From positions 18,246,498 to 18,310,497 of the forward strand of contig JASXTE010000017.1 of the NCBI GenBank assembly GCA_030280995.1: a stretch of 64,000 bases of DNA. Reading direction: 5' to 3'. Of this stretch, positions 21,294 through 34,367 are shown in pieces. The notes beneath the pieces are model-generated. The model did not search any database and was not told where the DNA came from. It saw nothing but the letters and a program-made list of their open reading frames with translations. A program made the translations under genes and the position numbers. How positions within the stretch are numbered: position 1 is the stretch's first letter; every line of letters starts with the position of its first letter. The stretch comes from Hemileia vastatrix (Eukaryota; Basidiomycota; Pucciniomycetes; Pucciniales; Zaghouaniaceae).

Positions 21294-22200
21294 ACTAATT
21301 TACAATTTTGTGCAATGAAATCCCTCAGGTTCCCAATTTCATTCATTTTGGTTCAGCTCCCAGACTTGAAATCGCATAACATTTGCAGAAACATAACATT
21401 TCAAAATTTCTGTGTCACTATGATATCTCATCTTCTCTTCTTCTCTCACTTGCATCAATTATTGTTGGTTCTGATACTTCTCACCATGCAGCTCTCAAGG
21501 TAAGTCACTTTTCTCATTTTGTGTAATTTAATTGCAGATTGAAATGTCTTTTTTAACATCTTTTTCTACCATCATTTTTGTTTTAATTCCTGATTGAACT
21601 GTTCTTTTTTTCTTGTTCTCTTTCTTTTTTATTCTTGAATGATTGACTTTTTGGTGTTTTTTGGTCATTTTTTGGTTTTTTCATTTTTTTGGCCTTTTTC
21701 TTAGCCAAATTGCTTCAGAATCATTCAAAAACTATTCAGAAAATTTTTCTGAAAAACTTACACTTTTTTTTTGGTAATTTTGGTCTTTTTTTGCTCTTTT
21801 TATTTGTTAAAACCATTTGGAAACCAATTCTGAGCCTTTCCAAGCAAATTTTATGTGTTTTTGGGCAATTTTTGGTCTTTTTTCACTAAATCAATTTGGA
21901 ATCCTTCAGAAACACTTGGAAAAAATTTGGAACTTATCAAATGAATTTAAAATTTTTTTTTTGGTGTTTTTTGAAAAAAAAAATTGACAATTTTTTGCAC
22001 TTTTTTTTTGGCACTTTTCTGGGAACTTTTAGGGTGATTTCCAAGGACTTTTTGGACAATTTTTTAAAAACTTTTGAGGAGGTTTTAGGTTAATTTTGGG
22101 AAAATGTTCTAGAAGCTTTGGGACACTTTCTGAAACTTTTAAGACATTTTTGGGACACTCTTTGGGAATAAATCTTTTAGTTTGAGGAGAGATTTTTAGG

Positions 22201-24239
22201 TAAGGCTTACCAATTTTTATTATTTTTTTCAATTAGATTGATTTTTTTCTTTTTTTATAAAAAATGACTGAGAATCTAGACTTGTTTCTCCTTTAAAATC
22301 AATATACAGTTTGTGAATGGGATCAATAAAGTAAGAAAAGAAGAAGTATGAGGTGTAATATAGGTTTTAAACTTTTATTATTATTTCATGAATTAAAATT
22401 TTACAATTTATATATAATACTCTACTTACTTAAATTAATGAGCCATCAGGCCCTGTGTCCTATGATGGTAATCATGGGGACATTTGTTTTTCTCATGAGG
22501 TTCATGTATACACTTGTGTTTGATTTCATTGAATTTGTTCATAGACAATTTTCACTCACATTTTTACTTGAACTGTCATTAATTTATGCTTTTTAGTTAT
22601 GATATATTACTTGTTTACATGTTAATTTATGCTATGAACTTAAATTTTTGAAAACTATGCTGCTAATTCAGTAAAACACAGGGGAGGGTATTGCCATTTA
22701 TTTTTTGACTTAAAACAAATTGTGATCTTTACCCTTTGCTATGGTAAATAGAAAGGGAGGGTATTTCCAAAAACCTTTTTTTGACATAATGTTTTTTGAC
22801 TTAGAAATAATTTGGTGATCTGCACCTTAAATTATGATAAAGTGCAGATTAAGTTGTTGCCAATATAAACCTGCATACTGTGTTTCCATAAATATTCTTG
22901 TTCTAAATAGATCCATTCTTCCTAAAAACCAAAGTATATTTCAGGTATTTTTTCTCAAAAATATATTAAATTAGTACCTCATCTAGTATTCAAGAGTATT
23001 CTAACTAGGGCTATCAGCTCATATATCACTACAAAAAAGATAATCACTATTTTGTTAAAAATACAGTAGCTCAAGTAAGAGTTGAAACATGTCAAAGCTG
23101 CAAGTGGAATCATCTCAAATGTGATGTTCTTGAACTTAATCCTGAAACAAAATCTCATTTCACAAACTTGAACTTTTGACTCACCAAGATAAAGGACAGA
23201 TTTGTAAGAGTAATTGATTATAATTCATTATTTGAATAGATAAATAAGGAAAAGATATTTTTTAATGAAATATATTAGGCCAGAGAAGATAATTGAAAAA
23301 AAATGATCTCAATCTAGGAAAGATATTGTTTCTGATGAAGAGGAAGAATCATATGAAACTTATTCCTCATGTGGAAAAAGCCTGTGAATTTGGAGAAATA
23401 GTTTACAAATATAAAATTAAAACTCAATAAAACATCAAACTTTACAGCTAGAAAGCAATCATGGGAAATTCATGCTTCAAGTAGTAGACTGAGTAAAAAA
23501 ATTAAAATAAATGAATCTGTGGATGATGATAGTATTTGGGAGCAAATGAAAGAAAGTGATAATTCAAAGACAAAAGAAAAATTCATAGATGTAATTGATA
23601 AAAAGATAGAAAGTATGATTTCTGGAGTAGGATCTAGATTATAAGATATTAGTAGTTTAGTTAGACAAAAAAATTGAAGAGTTTAAAAATCTAAGGAAGG
23701 AGATACAAGAGTTGTTGGAAGAATTTCATGTTGATATTAAGGAAAAAATTCAGAAAGAAATGTATTAATATTATTTTTAAATTAACTGAGTAAATAAATC
23801 AACTCTTTAATATCATAATAAGACTTATTTGCACTAACACAGGCAAGCAAAAAGCTTGAGCTCTCAACTTTTTAGCATCAAGTTGCTAAATTTTCAATTT
23901 ATTGAATTGTAACTGAATTTTGGCATTTTCCAATTAAAATTGTTTATTTTTAAATTTTTCATCATTCTCTCTTTAAATATTAACCTTCTCCTTCTTCAAA
24001 TCTAAAGAATATTCCTTAATTTCTAAAAAAATTCCTTCCTTTTATTGCAAATGTATCCACTTTTCTCCATCAAAAAGTAGTTGATTTTCTGCAGTTTCTT
24101 CATGAGACTCCAACTGCATGATTTCAATGTGTGCTTTTTCTTTTTCTGAAACAAGTTCAACTATTAAAAATCCATAAGAAAATTTAAGAAAAAATATTTA
24201 GTAAAAAAAAATATAAAATATAACATTGTTCAAATTTAT
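22201..24239. other. A3 spacer, no gene
   Basis: AT-rich sequence collinear with A2 12240-12310 and 13450-15250. The dioxygenase-like gene is absent. No intact frame. Confidence 0.45.
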
Positions 24240-24590
24240 TAACAATCTACCTTAAGCATAAAAACCAACCTTTGATGTATATTGAGTTTTCCCAAAAATT
24301 GCAGAAGCTCTCTGATTAAGTCTGTTGCTAGAAGGGCTTTATTCTTTATCTCTCAATATTTCATCTTCAGCTATTTTGTTGCAAATTTCAAGATTAGATG
24401 AGCCTTGGGTCTGGTTGATACATGGAGAGTAAATCAGCAATACAAAAAATAATAATAATAAAATTAGTGTAGGCCTAATACCATGGGCTCATAAAACTCA
24501 ACATTAGAATAAGCAAAAGCTTCTCCAAGTTCAGGAGAGTAAAGTAAAGAATCTAAAGAAAAATCTTGACTATTTTTAAGAGACTCAGTG

Positions 24591-25764
24591 TGTCAGTGTA
24601 TACTAGTATCTAAGTATGATTTAATAGTAAATATTAATGGTCCAACTACTTATTGATATATGATTTAGTGATTAAACCTCAGGGGAAGACTAATAAAATA
24701 GTTATGCTCAGTTTTAACTCACAATATTTGTATTGGTGCATGCTAGTGGTGGAAAATAGATTAATAAAATATAGTTATAGCTAATATAAAGATTATATCA
24801 ATTTAAAAATGCTTTAATATATATTTTTATATGATAATAACTGTTTTAAAATCGTTATTTGAGTTGTAGTAATTAAGTGATGTCCAATAGCCCATCAGAT
24901 CCTCCCTTACTTATACCAAAATCCACTGGAGTGCACAGAACTTCAATCCAGATGATGTCACTACTCCCCCCAGAAATTACAGCACTTTTAGGGCCCATCA
25001 CCTCCCCATGGCTTCCACTTCAAGAAGTTTCAACACCCAGATCTCCAGTAAGGACCCTCAATAACAATTAATGTTATTATAACCCCATACCATAAATAGA
25101 GAAAACAGATAAAAGCAGATACCATAAAGAAACAGGTAAAATAACTCATCCAAAGAGTATATAATGAGACTCAAAACATATAAAGGAACCATATAAACTT
25201 TCCAAGCCCTCAATAACATCCCCAAGCATCCATATTAACCCAGTAATCATATCCAAACCCATAAATCCGTGAAAGTCCATTAAGGGAAGCAGATTAAGTT
25301 TTCCAAACTGGATATATGTTCCTGAAAAAGGTATATATGCTTGTGTAGGAATTGTGAGTCCATTGAATACATCAATATGACCTAAAATAAGCAGAAAATC
25401 AAAGCTTATAGGCTATTTACAGGTTAAAACCTGCTTATAGACCTATATATACCTAATATAACTACATATTTCATTGAATATGAGGTTTATGCATACATAT
25501 AAGCTTATGTATGTCTATAATTACTTAATGTCACTTAAGATAAGTATATTATGACTCCATTAGCACGTTAATAAGTATTATATGGCTATGGATAGGCTAT
25601 TTAAACCTATATAAGTCATTTAATAGTGTAATAAATATATATAAGCATAATAACCATATATATAAGTATTATAACCATAATTTTTACTTATAAGCTTAAT
25701 TTAATTATGGTTATCTTATTTTAAGCATAAGAAATACTCAGTCCTTGGGATACCTAGGCTGACA
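24591..25764. mobile_element. Solo LTR, 1174 bp, TSD CAGTG
   Basis: It starts TGTCAGTGTATACTAG and ends CCTAGGCTGACA. CAGTG is duplicated on both sides (24586-24590 and 25765-25769). Removing it restores the A3 SANT-like gene sequence as in A2. The start of a second copy is at 63796. No coding sequence. The retroelement superfamily is not determined. Confidence 0.85.
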
Positions 25765-25769
25765 CAGTG

Positions 25770-26411
25770 ATAATTGGACCTTGTTTCAAGCGCAAGGGGT
25801 TGAAATTGGGTCTTTGTTAAAAGAGCTCTACCATTTGATCATAAAAAGGAAACATAGAGTTGACACTACAACACATTTTCATTTTTCTATAGGGTGAAAA
25901 AATTACACAAAAGTTGTTCAACAGTTGAAAAATAATTTTTTTCGCACTTAAGACCCACCTAAGACCTTTAAGTGTCAAAAATAATTATTACTTAGCTCTT
26001 GCATAATTTCTGTGCCGTTTTTGTGCCCAAAGACAAAAAAACATTTATTGTAGTGTGAGTCTTTTAGAAAAAAATTTGATTCCATGCTTCTCTTCATCTT
26101 TGGTAGCTCCAAAACCAGTTGAATAAAAAGCCATCTTTTCCTTCTTGTATTTTTCTTGATATTTTTTGAATCTTTCCCTCATTTTCTTTGTTGTCAAATC
26201 TATCTTACCTCTAGTTTTTTTAATTTCAGCTCCACCACCATTTGACAAAAGCCACTCAATTTTGATGTGGGTGGATGATCAACTTGGGTGGACTTTGCAC
26301 AGTCAAAACAGGAATCAACAAAAGAATTAGGTTTCAGCCATTTGGTTGCAATATGAAGGTCAGATGGCTTCAATTAAGAAAATTTTGAGAAGTAGATTTT
26401 GGGAGAGGCAT
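25770..26411 (-). pseudogene. SANT/Myb-like gene relic of A3
   Basis: The minus strand from 26411 matches the A2 gene (16861 leftward). It starts MPLPKSTSQ, then has stops through the first SANT-like block. KIDLTTKKMRERFKKYQEKYKKEKMAF is clear at 26105-26220, then GATKDEEKHGI. A stretch near 25880-26050 is not found in A2 and may be a small insertion (it contains CACTACAACACATTTTC and ends TTTATTGTAGTGTGAG). The 3' part continues beyond the solo LTR at 24590-24240. Non-functional. Confidence 0.6.
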
Positions 26412-26553
26412 GATAAATTAAAACTAAACAAAGAAATTAGTGAAAAAAGAAAATTTTGTTTAAGAAAAGGAAAAACTAAAAAATATTTTAGATATTGAAG
26501 ATGCCTTGGACAAAAATAAGAAGTTGTGAGGATAGAAATTTTAGCAGGAAAAT

Positions 26554-28073
26554 TTGATAAAGATTGTCAAAATATTGTTTGACTTAGAAAAAAATTGGTG
26601 AATCCCACTTCCTGCTATGGTAAATAGAATGAGAGGGTACTGCTAAATTTTTTTTTTCATGCAAAAAATTTGGTGATCTGTACCCAGAAAAGAATCTGAG
26701 GATGATAATAGTATTTGGGAACAAATGAAAGAATATGATAAATCAATCAAAGAAGACAAATTCATAAAGCTAATTAATAGAGATATAGAAACTTTGATTG
26801 AGGGAATACGATCTATATTATTGGTTTTGTTAGTCAAAAAAATGTTGAAAAGTTTTAAAAATCTAAGGAGATACAAGAATTGTTGTAAAACTTTCATATT
26901 GATATTAAAGAAGAAATTAAGAAAGAAATTTATTAATATTTATTAAAATTTAGCCCAGTAAAGAAAGAAAAACTTTAATATCCACATTATATTTGTTTAT
27001 GTTAGCACACAAAAGTGAAAATTCTTGATCTCTTGACTTTTCAGCATTGAGTTGCTTCAGTTTTAATTCATTGACTTGTAGCTGATTTTTGGCATTTACA
27101 ATTGAAATTGATTATTTTTGAATTTCTTCATTCTATTCTCTTTGATTTCTAACCTTATTCCTCTCTAAATATAAACAATCTCTCTCTATTTCCATAACTT
27201 TATCATCCTTCAATTGTGAATGAAGCCACTTTTTTTTCAAAAAGTTGTTGATGTTCCACAGGTTTTTCATGAGAATCCAACTTCATCATTTTGATGTGAG
27301 CTTTCTCTTTTTCTGAAATAAGTTTAAATTTTAAAAATAAGAGAAATAATTTAAAAAATCTTTATCAAAAGCAAAAAAATAACTTTGTTCATGTTTATCA
27401 ACAATCTCCCCATACATAGAAAAAACAGCCTTTGACTTAGATTGAGTTTTCCCAAAACTAGAAAAAGTCATTATATTGAGTCTGTTTCTGGGAGGGATTT
27501 ATTTTTAACTTCCACTATCTCATTGTCAGTTACTTCCTTATAAATTTTTATATTTGATGAGCCTTTTTTCTGTTTAATACATGGGGATTAAATAAGCAAT
27601 ACAAAAGAAAAAATAATAGTAAAAGTAGTTTGAGATTCCTATCATTGGCACATAAAGCTCAATGTCAGAATATGCAGTTTTTTATTCAAATTAATAAAAC
27701 TTGAGTAAAATAACTAAAGGAGATTCTTGATTATTTGTATGAGAATCAGATATTTGAAACTGTGAGGATATGGATTTGAGCAAGAAATGTTGATGAAAAA
27801 AGGAATGAAAAGGTAATAAACTTACTGGAGTGAGAAAAGTTGAAACTTGATTTAGAAAAGTGGCACGGAGAGAATAGCTATGATTCACAGTTGATTGAGG
27901 GATGTGGGTCTTTGTGGGCTGAATTTTGGTTGAGAAAATGGCACAAAATTAGGAGGTATTTGATCCCATGTTTGAGATTACAAGTACCAAATAAGCCATG
28001 TTTCATAGCATTTTTGTGTGATGTTTTTTAAATGAAACATGGTAGTTGTGTTTGGTAAGTTTTAATAAAACAT
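26554..28073. other. Distal part of A1
   Basis: Collinear with A2 13890-17300 but shorter. It includes the GGGAGG block (26605-26640), the eroded exon block (26695-26935), traces of the SANT-like 3' exons (27100-27560) and the right sub-terminal sequence. The SANT-like first exon is missing. No intact gene. Confidence 0.5.
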
Positions 28074-28676
28074 AATAATAATAATAAGAGCATGTAGAGC
28101 CTATCATATAAATGGACTTAATATGTAGTTTTAAAGTTAAAAAAATGGTTAGGTTTAATTCCAATTTTTATCATAATGAAAGCTTCAAAATCCTTCTAAC
28201 AAGTCAAATAATAATCAAAATCACTAAAAATATGGCTGTGGAAGGATGAAATATTCTAAAATGTCCATATTCTTAAAATTTCCTTGGTTACCATACCAAT
28301 TCCAAAAATTTCTCAAAATACTTCTATTTGTAAATAATATGGCTTTCAAATAAACAGGAGGCCAACACATGATGAGACATGAGATTGATGGATAATTAGA
28401 CAAGTTTAAATAATTTGGCGTATACTTCCTAGTTATGTGCATTTACATGAACATACAAGGAATCTCATCATTATCTTTTTGTAAATTTTAAAATTTTGTT
28501 GCTCCTGATTGTGGAAATACATAGTTACTCTCTTATGTTTCCCTTTATTCTATTTCTCTTACTTGTGATATACTCAACATGATGTGATTTCTCTACTTTC
28601 ACATTAGTTCTATTTTAGTTTACTTGATAGAAAATACTCATAATGCTGTGCTATTCAATCTCATACCCATATTATC
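28074..28676. other. AT-rich flank between A1 and G1
   Basis: No gene is called. 28110-28215 is an inverted, diverged copy of sequence flanking the young copia element (38685-38755 plus 43677-43740). 28470-28676 probably belongs to the LTR of the old copia element that continues at 37085. Confidence 0.4.
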
Positions 28677-29487
28677 TGTCACGCGCCATGTGACACTTGA
28701 GGCAAAAGTAGCTCATTAAATCATTAATACAGAGGTCTAAATCCATACTAGAAGCGCAGAAAGAAATTCTACATAGCAAGTGCGACTTTCCTTTGTGTAC
28801 TCACTATTCAACCGCGCTAGTCTAAACTCTAAATCTAAATTAGTCAATCTCTCAATAGTGTGTCTCAGTATTTTCCTCAATAAGCGACGCACAGTGCAAT
28901 AATCAATGTAATGGTGCACTAAAAGGTTTATTAAATGTCTGTGAATTATTAAAAGGTGTAGTGAGCATGGATGGAATGGATAGTGGAGGATTAAAGGGTT
29001 AACGGATGTTAGTGAGGAGGGTCCAGGTGTAATGGATGTACTTTTTTAGTGGTCTGTGGTGTGCAAAATAGTGGATGGGTATGAGGTCAATGCGAGGAGG
29101 AGTAAAGGATATTAAAGGGGTTGGGATTTTGGTTGAACATTCTTTAGAATTAAATTATAAAATGTATATATAGTTAATAGTGGTAAAGCTTTAGGTTAAA
29201 TCATTATTATTGTATCTTTCCTTATTTTCTTAGTAATCATTTCTAAGTCCTAAATCTTTGATTATTGAGTTTCCAACCCTTCGTCAGATTTTAAAAAATT
29301 TAATATTACCTTTAAATTATATTAGAATTCTCCTCGAACATATCTTGAAGCAGTAGTTCTTCCTTTGAGTCATCTTTGAATCACTTCCTTGAACATTTCT
29401 TCTGTGTCTCAAGGAAGTTTCTAAACTCCTTTCTCCATCTCACTTCCAGGAAAACCCTCGACCTTGTGCGTAGGTTGTCTACTGACA
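28677..29487 (+). repeat. G1 5' LTR
   Basis: Begins TGTCACGCGCCATGTGACAC and ends CTACTGACA. The TATA box seen in the sister LTRs is altered here (GGATATTAAAGG near 29108). Confidence 0.9.
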
Positions 29488-29562
29488 GTATAACTTAATT
29501 CTCCGTGGTTCTCATTCTTTGTACTACTACGTCCCTTTTCAGGTGTTTTCTAAATTCTTAAA

Positions 29563-30735
29563 ATGGCACCTGTTCAACGCACTCCTCCTACTGGCGCTAC
29601 TACTAGAGCTGGCGCCAGAGGCAGGCCAACAGCCACACGGCCTGTTTCCTGCACTCACTCTTTGGAACCACTCAACCTAATGGAACGGCAACATTTAGTC
29701 CAATCTGTAGAAGACATCCCACAAGATTTTGATGATTCTAGTGATGATGAAGAAGGAGAGGATACAATGCACAAGGCACCATCTGCCCCTGCTACTCACC
29801 CTTCTGGTCAACCTTTGGAACCTGGACCATCTAATTCTCTGGAAGATTTCATGAGACTTTTCATGAAGACCCTTTCAAATTCAACGTCTTCAGAGGGATC
29901 TAAATTCAAAACTCCTTCTATGAAATCTCCTGATAAATTCGATGGAGAACATCCATACAGATTGCGGCCCTTCTTGCAAACCTGAAAGCTCCTGTTCCAT
30001 AATGACCCTCAAACCTTCAATAACGACCGATCAAAGTTTTTTTACGCTTCTTCATTCCTAGCCGGAAAATCAGCAAGATGGTTCGAACCTTATCTTCTCA
30101 TGCTCTCTTCGACCAAAACCCACTTACTTATTATTAACTGGGAAAAGTTTGAAGACCAACTCTTCACATTGTTTGGTGACCCAAACAAAACTGAAAATGC
30201 AGAAATTGAACTTGATTTTCTTCGCATGAGTGATAATGGTAAAGCCTCTGAATATATCTCAAACTTCAGAACACTTCAAACTTGAGTAGGTTGGAATGAT
30301 GCTGCCCTCAAGTATAATTTCAAAAAATGACTTCCTTCGAGGATTCTGGATCAGTTAAATCTTCACGGTCAGAAGATGACTACTTTAACGGATTTAATGG
30401 ATCAAACCCTCAAACTCGACGGCATTTACCAAGGACGACTTCAACATTGTCAATACGCCAACAAATCTCAAGGCCTAAATTTAAAATCGGGACCTTCTTC
30501 ACACCCACGGACAACTCAATCCAAACCCAATAAGGGAAAGGACAAACCTCGACCTAAAAGCTCAACCCCAGGCGAAATAAGCAAAATACTGGATCCTAAA
30601 GGGGATCTTAAAGAAGCTGAGAGGAAGAGACGAGCGGATAATGGGTTATGTATGTATTGTGGGGGTAAGCACAAGCTGGAAGATTGTGTAAAGTTGAAGG
30701 AAAGAGAAGGTACTAGTTCAAAGTCAAAAAACTAG
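29563..30735 (+). pseudogene. G1 gag
   Basis: The ATG at 29563 (MAPVQRTPP...) opens an Arg/Thr-rich leader, then an acidic stretch (DDSSDDEEGEDT), then the gag core (KFDGEHPYRLRPFLQT, ARWFEPYLL, NWEKFEDQLFTLFGDPN). It ends with a zinc knuckle CMYCGGKHKLEDC (CX2CX4HX4C) near 30650-30690 and a stop at 30733-30735. In-frame stops occur near 29983, 30283 and 30328, and there are frame slips. The protein would form the particle that packages element RNA. G2 encodes the same product with different damage. Confidence 0.8.
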
Positions 30736-30749
30736 TAGATAGTTTACTT

Positions 30750-33700
30750 GTGTGCAAAGCAAACTATCTTATCTTTCCCAGTGCACATAACCTCCATGTC
30801 TTAAGGACTGTAGTTGCCTTAAACCGCTTGAGATTCATTCTTTTTAAGGAGGATACCCCCTTCAGTTGTCTTATAGACTCTGGAGCTTCAATTTCTTTTG
30901 TTAGTTTATCTTTTTCCGAGAAGTTACAACTAACATTTACAGATATCGATTGAATTCCAATTTATTTGGTCGAATCAGAGGAACCCAAATATTGGGTAAG
31001 TAAGAAAGTTTTATGGGTTTTCAACTTTCCAAACTTTCCCCCCTTCAAGTGGGAATTATCGGTCTTGGATGCCCCAAGAATGGACAATACCATCCTTGGC
31101 CATGACTTTTTAATGCATTTGAATCCTGAAATTGATTGTTCACGAGGATTGATCACCCCATGCGCTAAGTATATTTCTGATTCATCAATGCAGGTCAATA
31201 GGGAGATAAACAACCCGCCTGAAAATGTCCTGCTAGAGTAAAAATCTCTGCCAGATGACTTGTAAGCATCTTATCTTTCTCTAAATGAGCAATTGGCTAA
31301 TCCTTCTAGCCTGATGACTTCACTCAAAGAAGATTTAAATTGCCTCAAAGTAGTCAAATTATGCTCTCTCAATTCTGGTCTTCCCTCGACAGACTCTCTC
31401 AAAGATGATGAGGACAACCAAATCAACGTTGAAGCCATTAAATCAACTCTACTGGAAATCTATCATTATTTCCTCAATGTTTTCTCAATCTGCAAGTCCG
31501 ATAAGTTACCACCTCATTGACCCTACGACCATCAAATAGAGTTAATAGGTCCAGCACCTCCGGCAGGTCCTGTCTATTCTTTGTCGAAGGACGAATCTCA
31601 AGTTCTTTGAGAATACATTGCAGAGAATGTAGCCAAAGGTTTCATCAGAGCCAGTAAATCTCCAACCGGCTCCCCTGTTTATTTTGTAAAGAAAAAGGAT
31701 GGTAGCCTTAGGTTGTGTGTTGACTATAGAAAGCTCAACGCAGTCACTAAGAAGAATGCATATCCTGTTCCTCCTATGTCATTGCTTCTTACCCTTTTCA
31801 ATGGAGCTAATTTCTTTTCTAAAATTGATCATAGAGGCGCTTACAATCTTATGCGCATTGCTGAAGGTCATGAACCACTGACTGCAATGCGCACTAGATT
31901 TGGTAGTTTTGAATATTTAGTTATGCCTTTTGGATTGTGTAACGCATTATCAACTTTTCAAACCTTTGTCAATGACATCTTTCAAGATGTTGTCGTCTAC
32001 TTAGATGATATTTTAATTTTCTCAAAGACACTGGATGAACATATTCATCATGTTTGACAGGTTCTAAATCGACTTTGAGATCACGGTCTCTACAACAAGC
32101 ACAATAAATGCAAATTCCACCTTAAATCAATCAATTTTTTGGGTTTTACGTTATCCACTGATGGTTTAGTCATGGACAACAAAAAGGTCCAAAAAGTCCT
32201 GGAATGGCCTGAGCCCAAAACCGTTAAATCCCTCCAAGGATTTTTGGGTTTTGCAAATTTCTATAGAAGATTTATTAAAGATTACTCTAAAACTATTTTC
32301 AATCTTACTTCTCTTCTTAGAAAAGATATTCCTTTTGTTTTTACTTCTACAGCACGAAAGGAATTTGAAGCATTGAAGACTGCATTTACCACAGCTCCAA
32401 TTCTTTGACACTTTGATCCTTCTGCTTCTACAATAGTGGAGACAGATGCAAGAAATTATGCTATCGCAGGGGTCATTTCTCAATTAAATCCTGAAACAAA
32501 ATTGTTTCATCCTGTTGCTTTTGAGTCACGTAAACTCATTGCAGCAGAATTAAATTATGAATTTCATGACAAAGAGCTTTTAGCTATTATTCATTGTCTT
32601 AAAAAATGACGTTCTTTTCTTCTCAGCCTAAATAGTCCTTTTTAAATTCTAACTGACCATAATGCTTTGAAATACTTTATGTCTTCCAAAGTGTTAACCA
32701 GGCGTCAAGCCAGGTGGGCTGAATTTCTGTCTGAATTTCCTTTTTCTATTTCCTATTGCCCAGGTAAGAACTGCATTGTCCCAGATATCCTGTCACGTCG
32801 GGACGACGTTTACCCACAGCGGGGGGAGGCATTTGCTGACAAGAATCCAGCAAATGTGAAATCAATTTTCAACAAATCAATGTTAATGACTAATCAACTT
32901 AATTCAATGACAATTCAATCTTTTCAAAATCCATTATCCAACATCCTCGAAGCTCAGTCGAAGGACAACTATTGTTTAGGGTTAAAAAACAAAATACTCT
33001 CGAAGCAAGGGGCCAAAAGATTTAGTATTGAATCAGGTCTATTAGTTTTCGAAGGTAGAGTAGTCATACCCGACAACAATGAAATAAAATTATGGATTTT
33101 CAATAGTCGGCATGATTCTCCATTAGCTGGTCATTTTGGGGTTGATAAAACCTACCAGTTAATAGCAAGGGATTTCTTCTGGCCAGGAATGACCAGAGAA
33201 ATCAAGGCCTATATAAGAGCTTGTTATGAATGTAATAGGAATAAGGCTCCCCGTCACCGGAAGCATGGGTTGCTTCAACCTCTTCCTATTCCCTCTAGAT
33301 CTTGGGAATCTTTATTGATGGATTTCATTTTTCAACTTCCTCTTTCTAATAATTTTGATGCTATATTAGTAATATTTGATAGATTTTTAAAGATGTCTAT
33401 TTTTATTAAAACCACTACTACTGCTACAGCAGAAGATTTGTCAAAATTGCTTCTAGAACATGTATTTTCCAAACATGGCTTACCTAATGATATTATTTCA
33501 GATAGAGGCTCATTGTTTGTATCCACATTCTGGACTCAACTGTGTTGACAACTCAATATCACCAGGAATCTCTCCACAGCCTATCATCCTGAAACCGATG
33601 GGCAAACGGAAAGGGTCAACCAAATCCTCAAAAAATACCTTCAAATGTATGTCAGTTACCATCAAGACAATTGGACCACATGGTTACCATTGGCCAAATT

Positions 33701-34367
33701 TGCTTATAATAACTCAACTCATTCTTCGACACAACAATCTCCTTTCGAAACTGTTTATGGAAGACATCCTCGATTCAACTCAATCCACGTAGGAACTAGT
33801 CATCCTGCTGAACATTATCTTCAAACCATATCACGACTCCAAGAGGAACTTAAATCAAATTTGGAATTAGCGATTTGAAGGTACAAGGAACAGGCCGACA
33901 AACATTGACAATCTGCTCCTTCTTTTAAACCAGGCGACAAAGTGTGGCTCGATGCACGAAACATTCGAACGACTCAACCATCAAAGAAAATAGATGAAAA
34001 GTGCTTGGGACCATTTGAAATCGACTCTGAAGTCTCTAAAACTGCATTTCGACTCAAGCTACCTCTTAAATGGAAGGCTATTCACCTTGTTTTCCACGTA
34101 TCTCTCCTGAAACTGGCTCGAGAAACATACCTGGGCAAGAACCAACCTCCTCCGGAACCGGTCGAAGGAGAAGACCATCTAGAGTGGGAAGTAAGCCGTA
34201 TCCTTGATTCAAGAATGCGCAAGGGGAAACTTCAATACCTCGTGGAATGGGAAGGCTTCCTCGATGATTCAGACAAAACATCCTGGGAACCAGCCATCAA
34301 TGTTTCTAACGCCCCTGAACTCCTAAAATCTTTTCATCTTAAATATCCTTTAAAACCAAAACCTTAA
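30750..34367 (+). pseudogene. G1 pol: protease, RT, RNase H, integrase, chromodomain
   Basis: Order of landmarks: aspartic protease LIDSGAS near 30870; reverse transcriptase [10 protein letters not shown] near 31710, MPFGLCNA near 31924 and YLDD at 31998-32009; RNase H ETDA near 32441; integrase zinc region HDSPLAGHFGVDKTY...CYECNRN (33110-33240), core through ISDRGS near 33500; chromodomain LEWEVSRILDSR...YLVEWEG...SWEPA (34165-34330); TAA 34365-34367. A 15-bp deletion precedes YLDD compared with G2. More than ten stops are scattered along it. The chromodomain places it among chromoviruses, which usually target heterochromatin. Confidence 0.85.

Larger units (their letters stand above)
20776..26553 (+). 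mobile_element. PIF/Harbinger-like element A3, deleted derivative
   Basis: The left end AGGGTGTCTCAAAACTTACC at 20776 is preceded by ATT and matches the A1 and A2 ends. Its order follows A2, but the transposase is reduced to its two ends (about 21118-21293) and the TET-like gene is lost between about 22285 and 22310. The SANT-like gene is a remnant (25770-26411 and 24240-24585, split by the solo LTR). The right terminus is missing. At about 26553 the sequence jumps into A1 spacer, implying one deletion that removed the A3 right end and about 130 bp of A1. Confidence 0.65.
1131..28073 (+). mobile_element. PIF/Harbinger-like element A1 (outermost, nested)
   Basis: The left end at 1131 begins AGGGGATCTCAAACC. 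The right end at 28073 carries a diverged inverted match (TTTGGTAAGTTTT before ACAT). Both ends are flanked by AAT. A1 sequence is visible at 1131-2162, 18420-18799, 20331-20772 and 26554-28073, and these pieces line up in order with intact stretches of A2. A1 lacks the transposase and the dioxygenase-like gene, so it is an internally deleted derivative. It was later split by A2, by the C-family element at 18800-20330 and by A3. The right boundary is less certain than the left. Confidence 0.6.
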
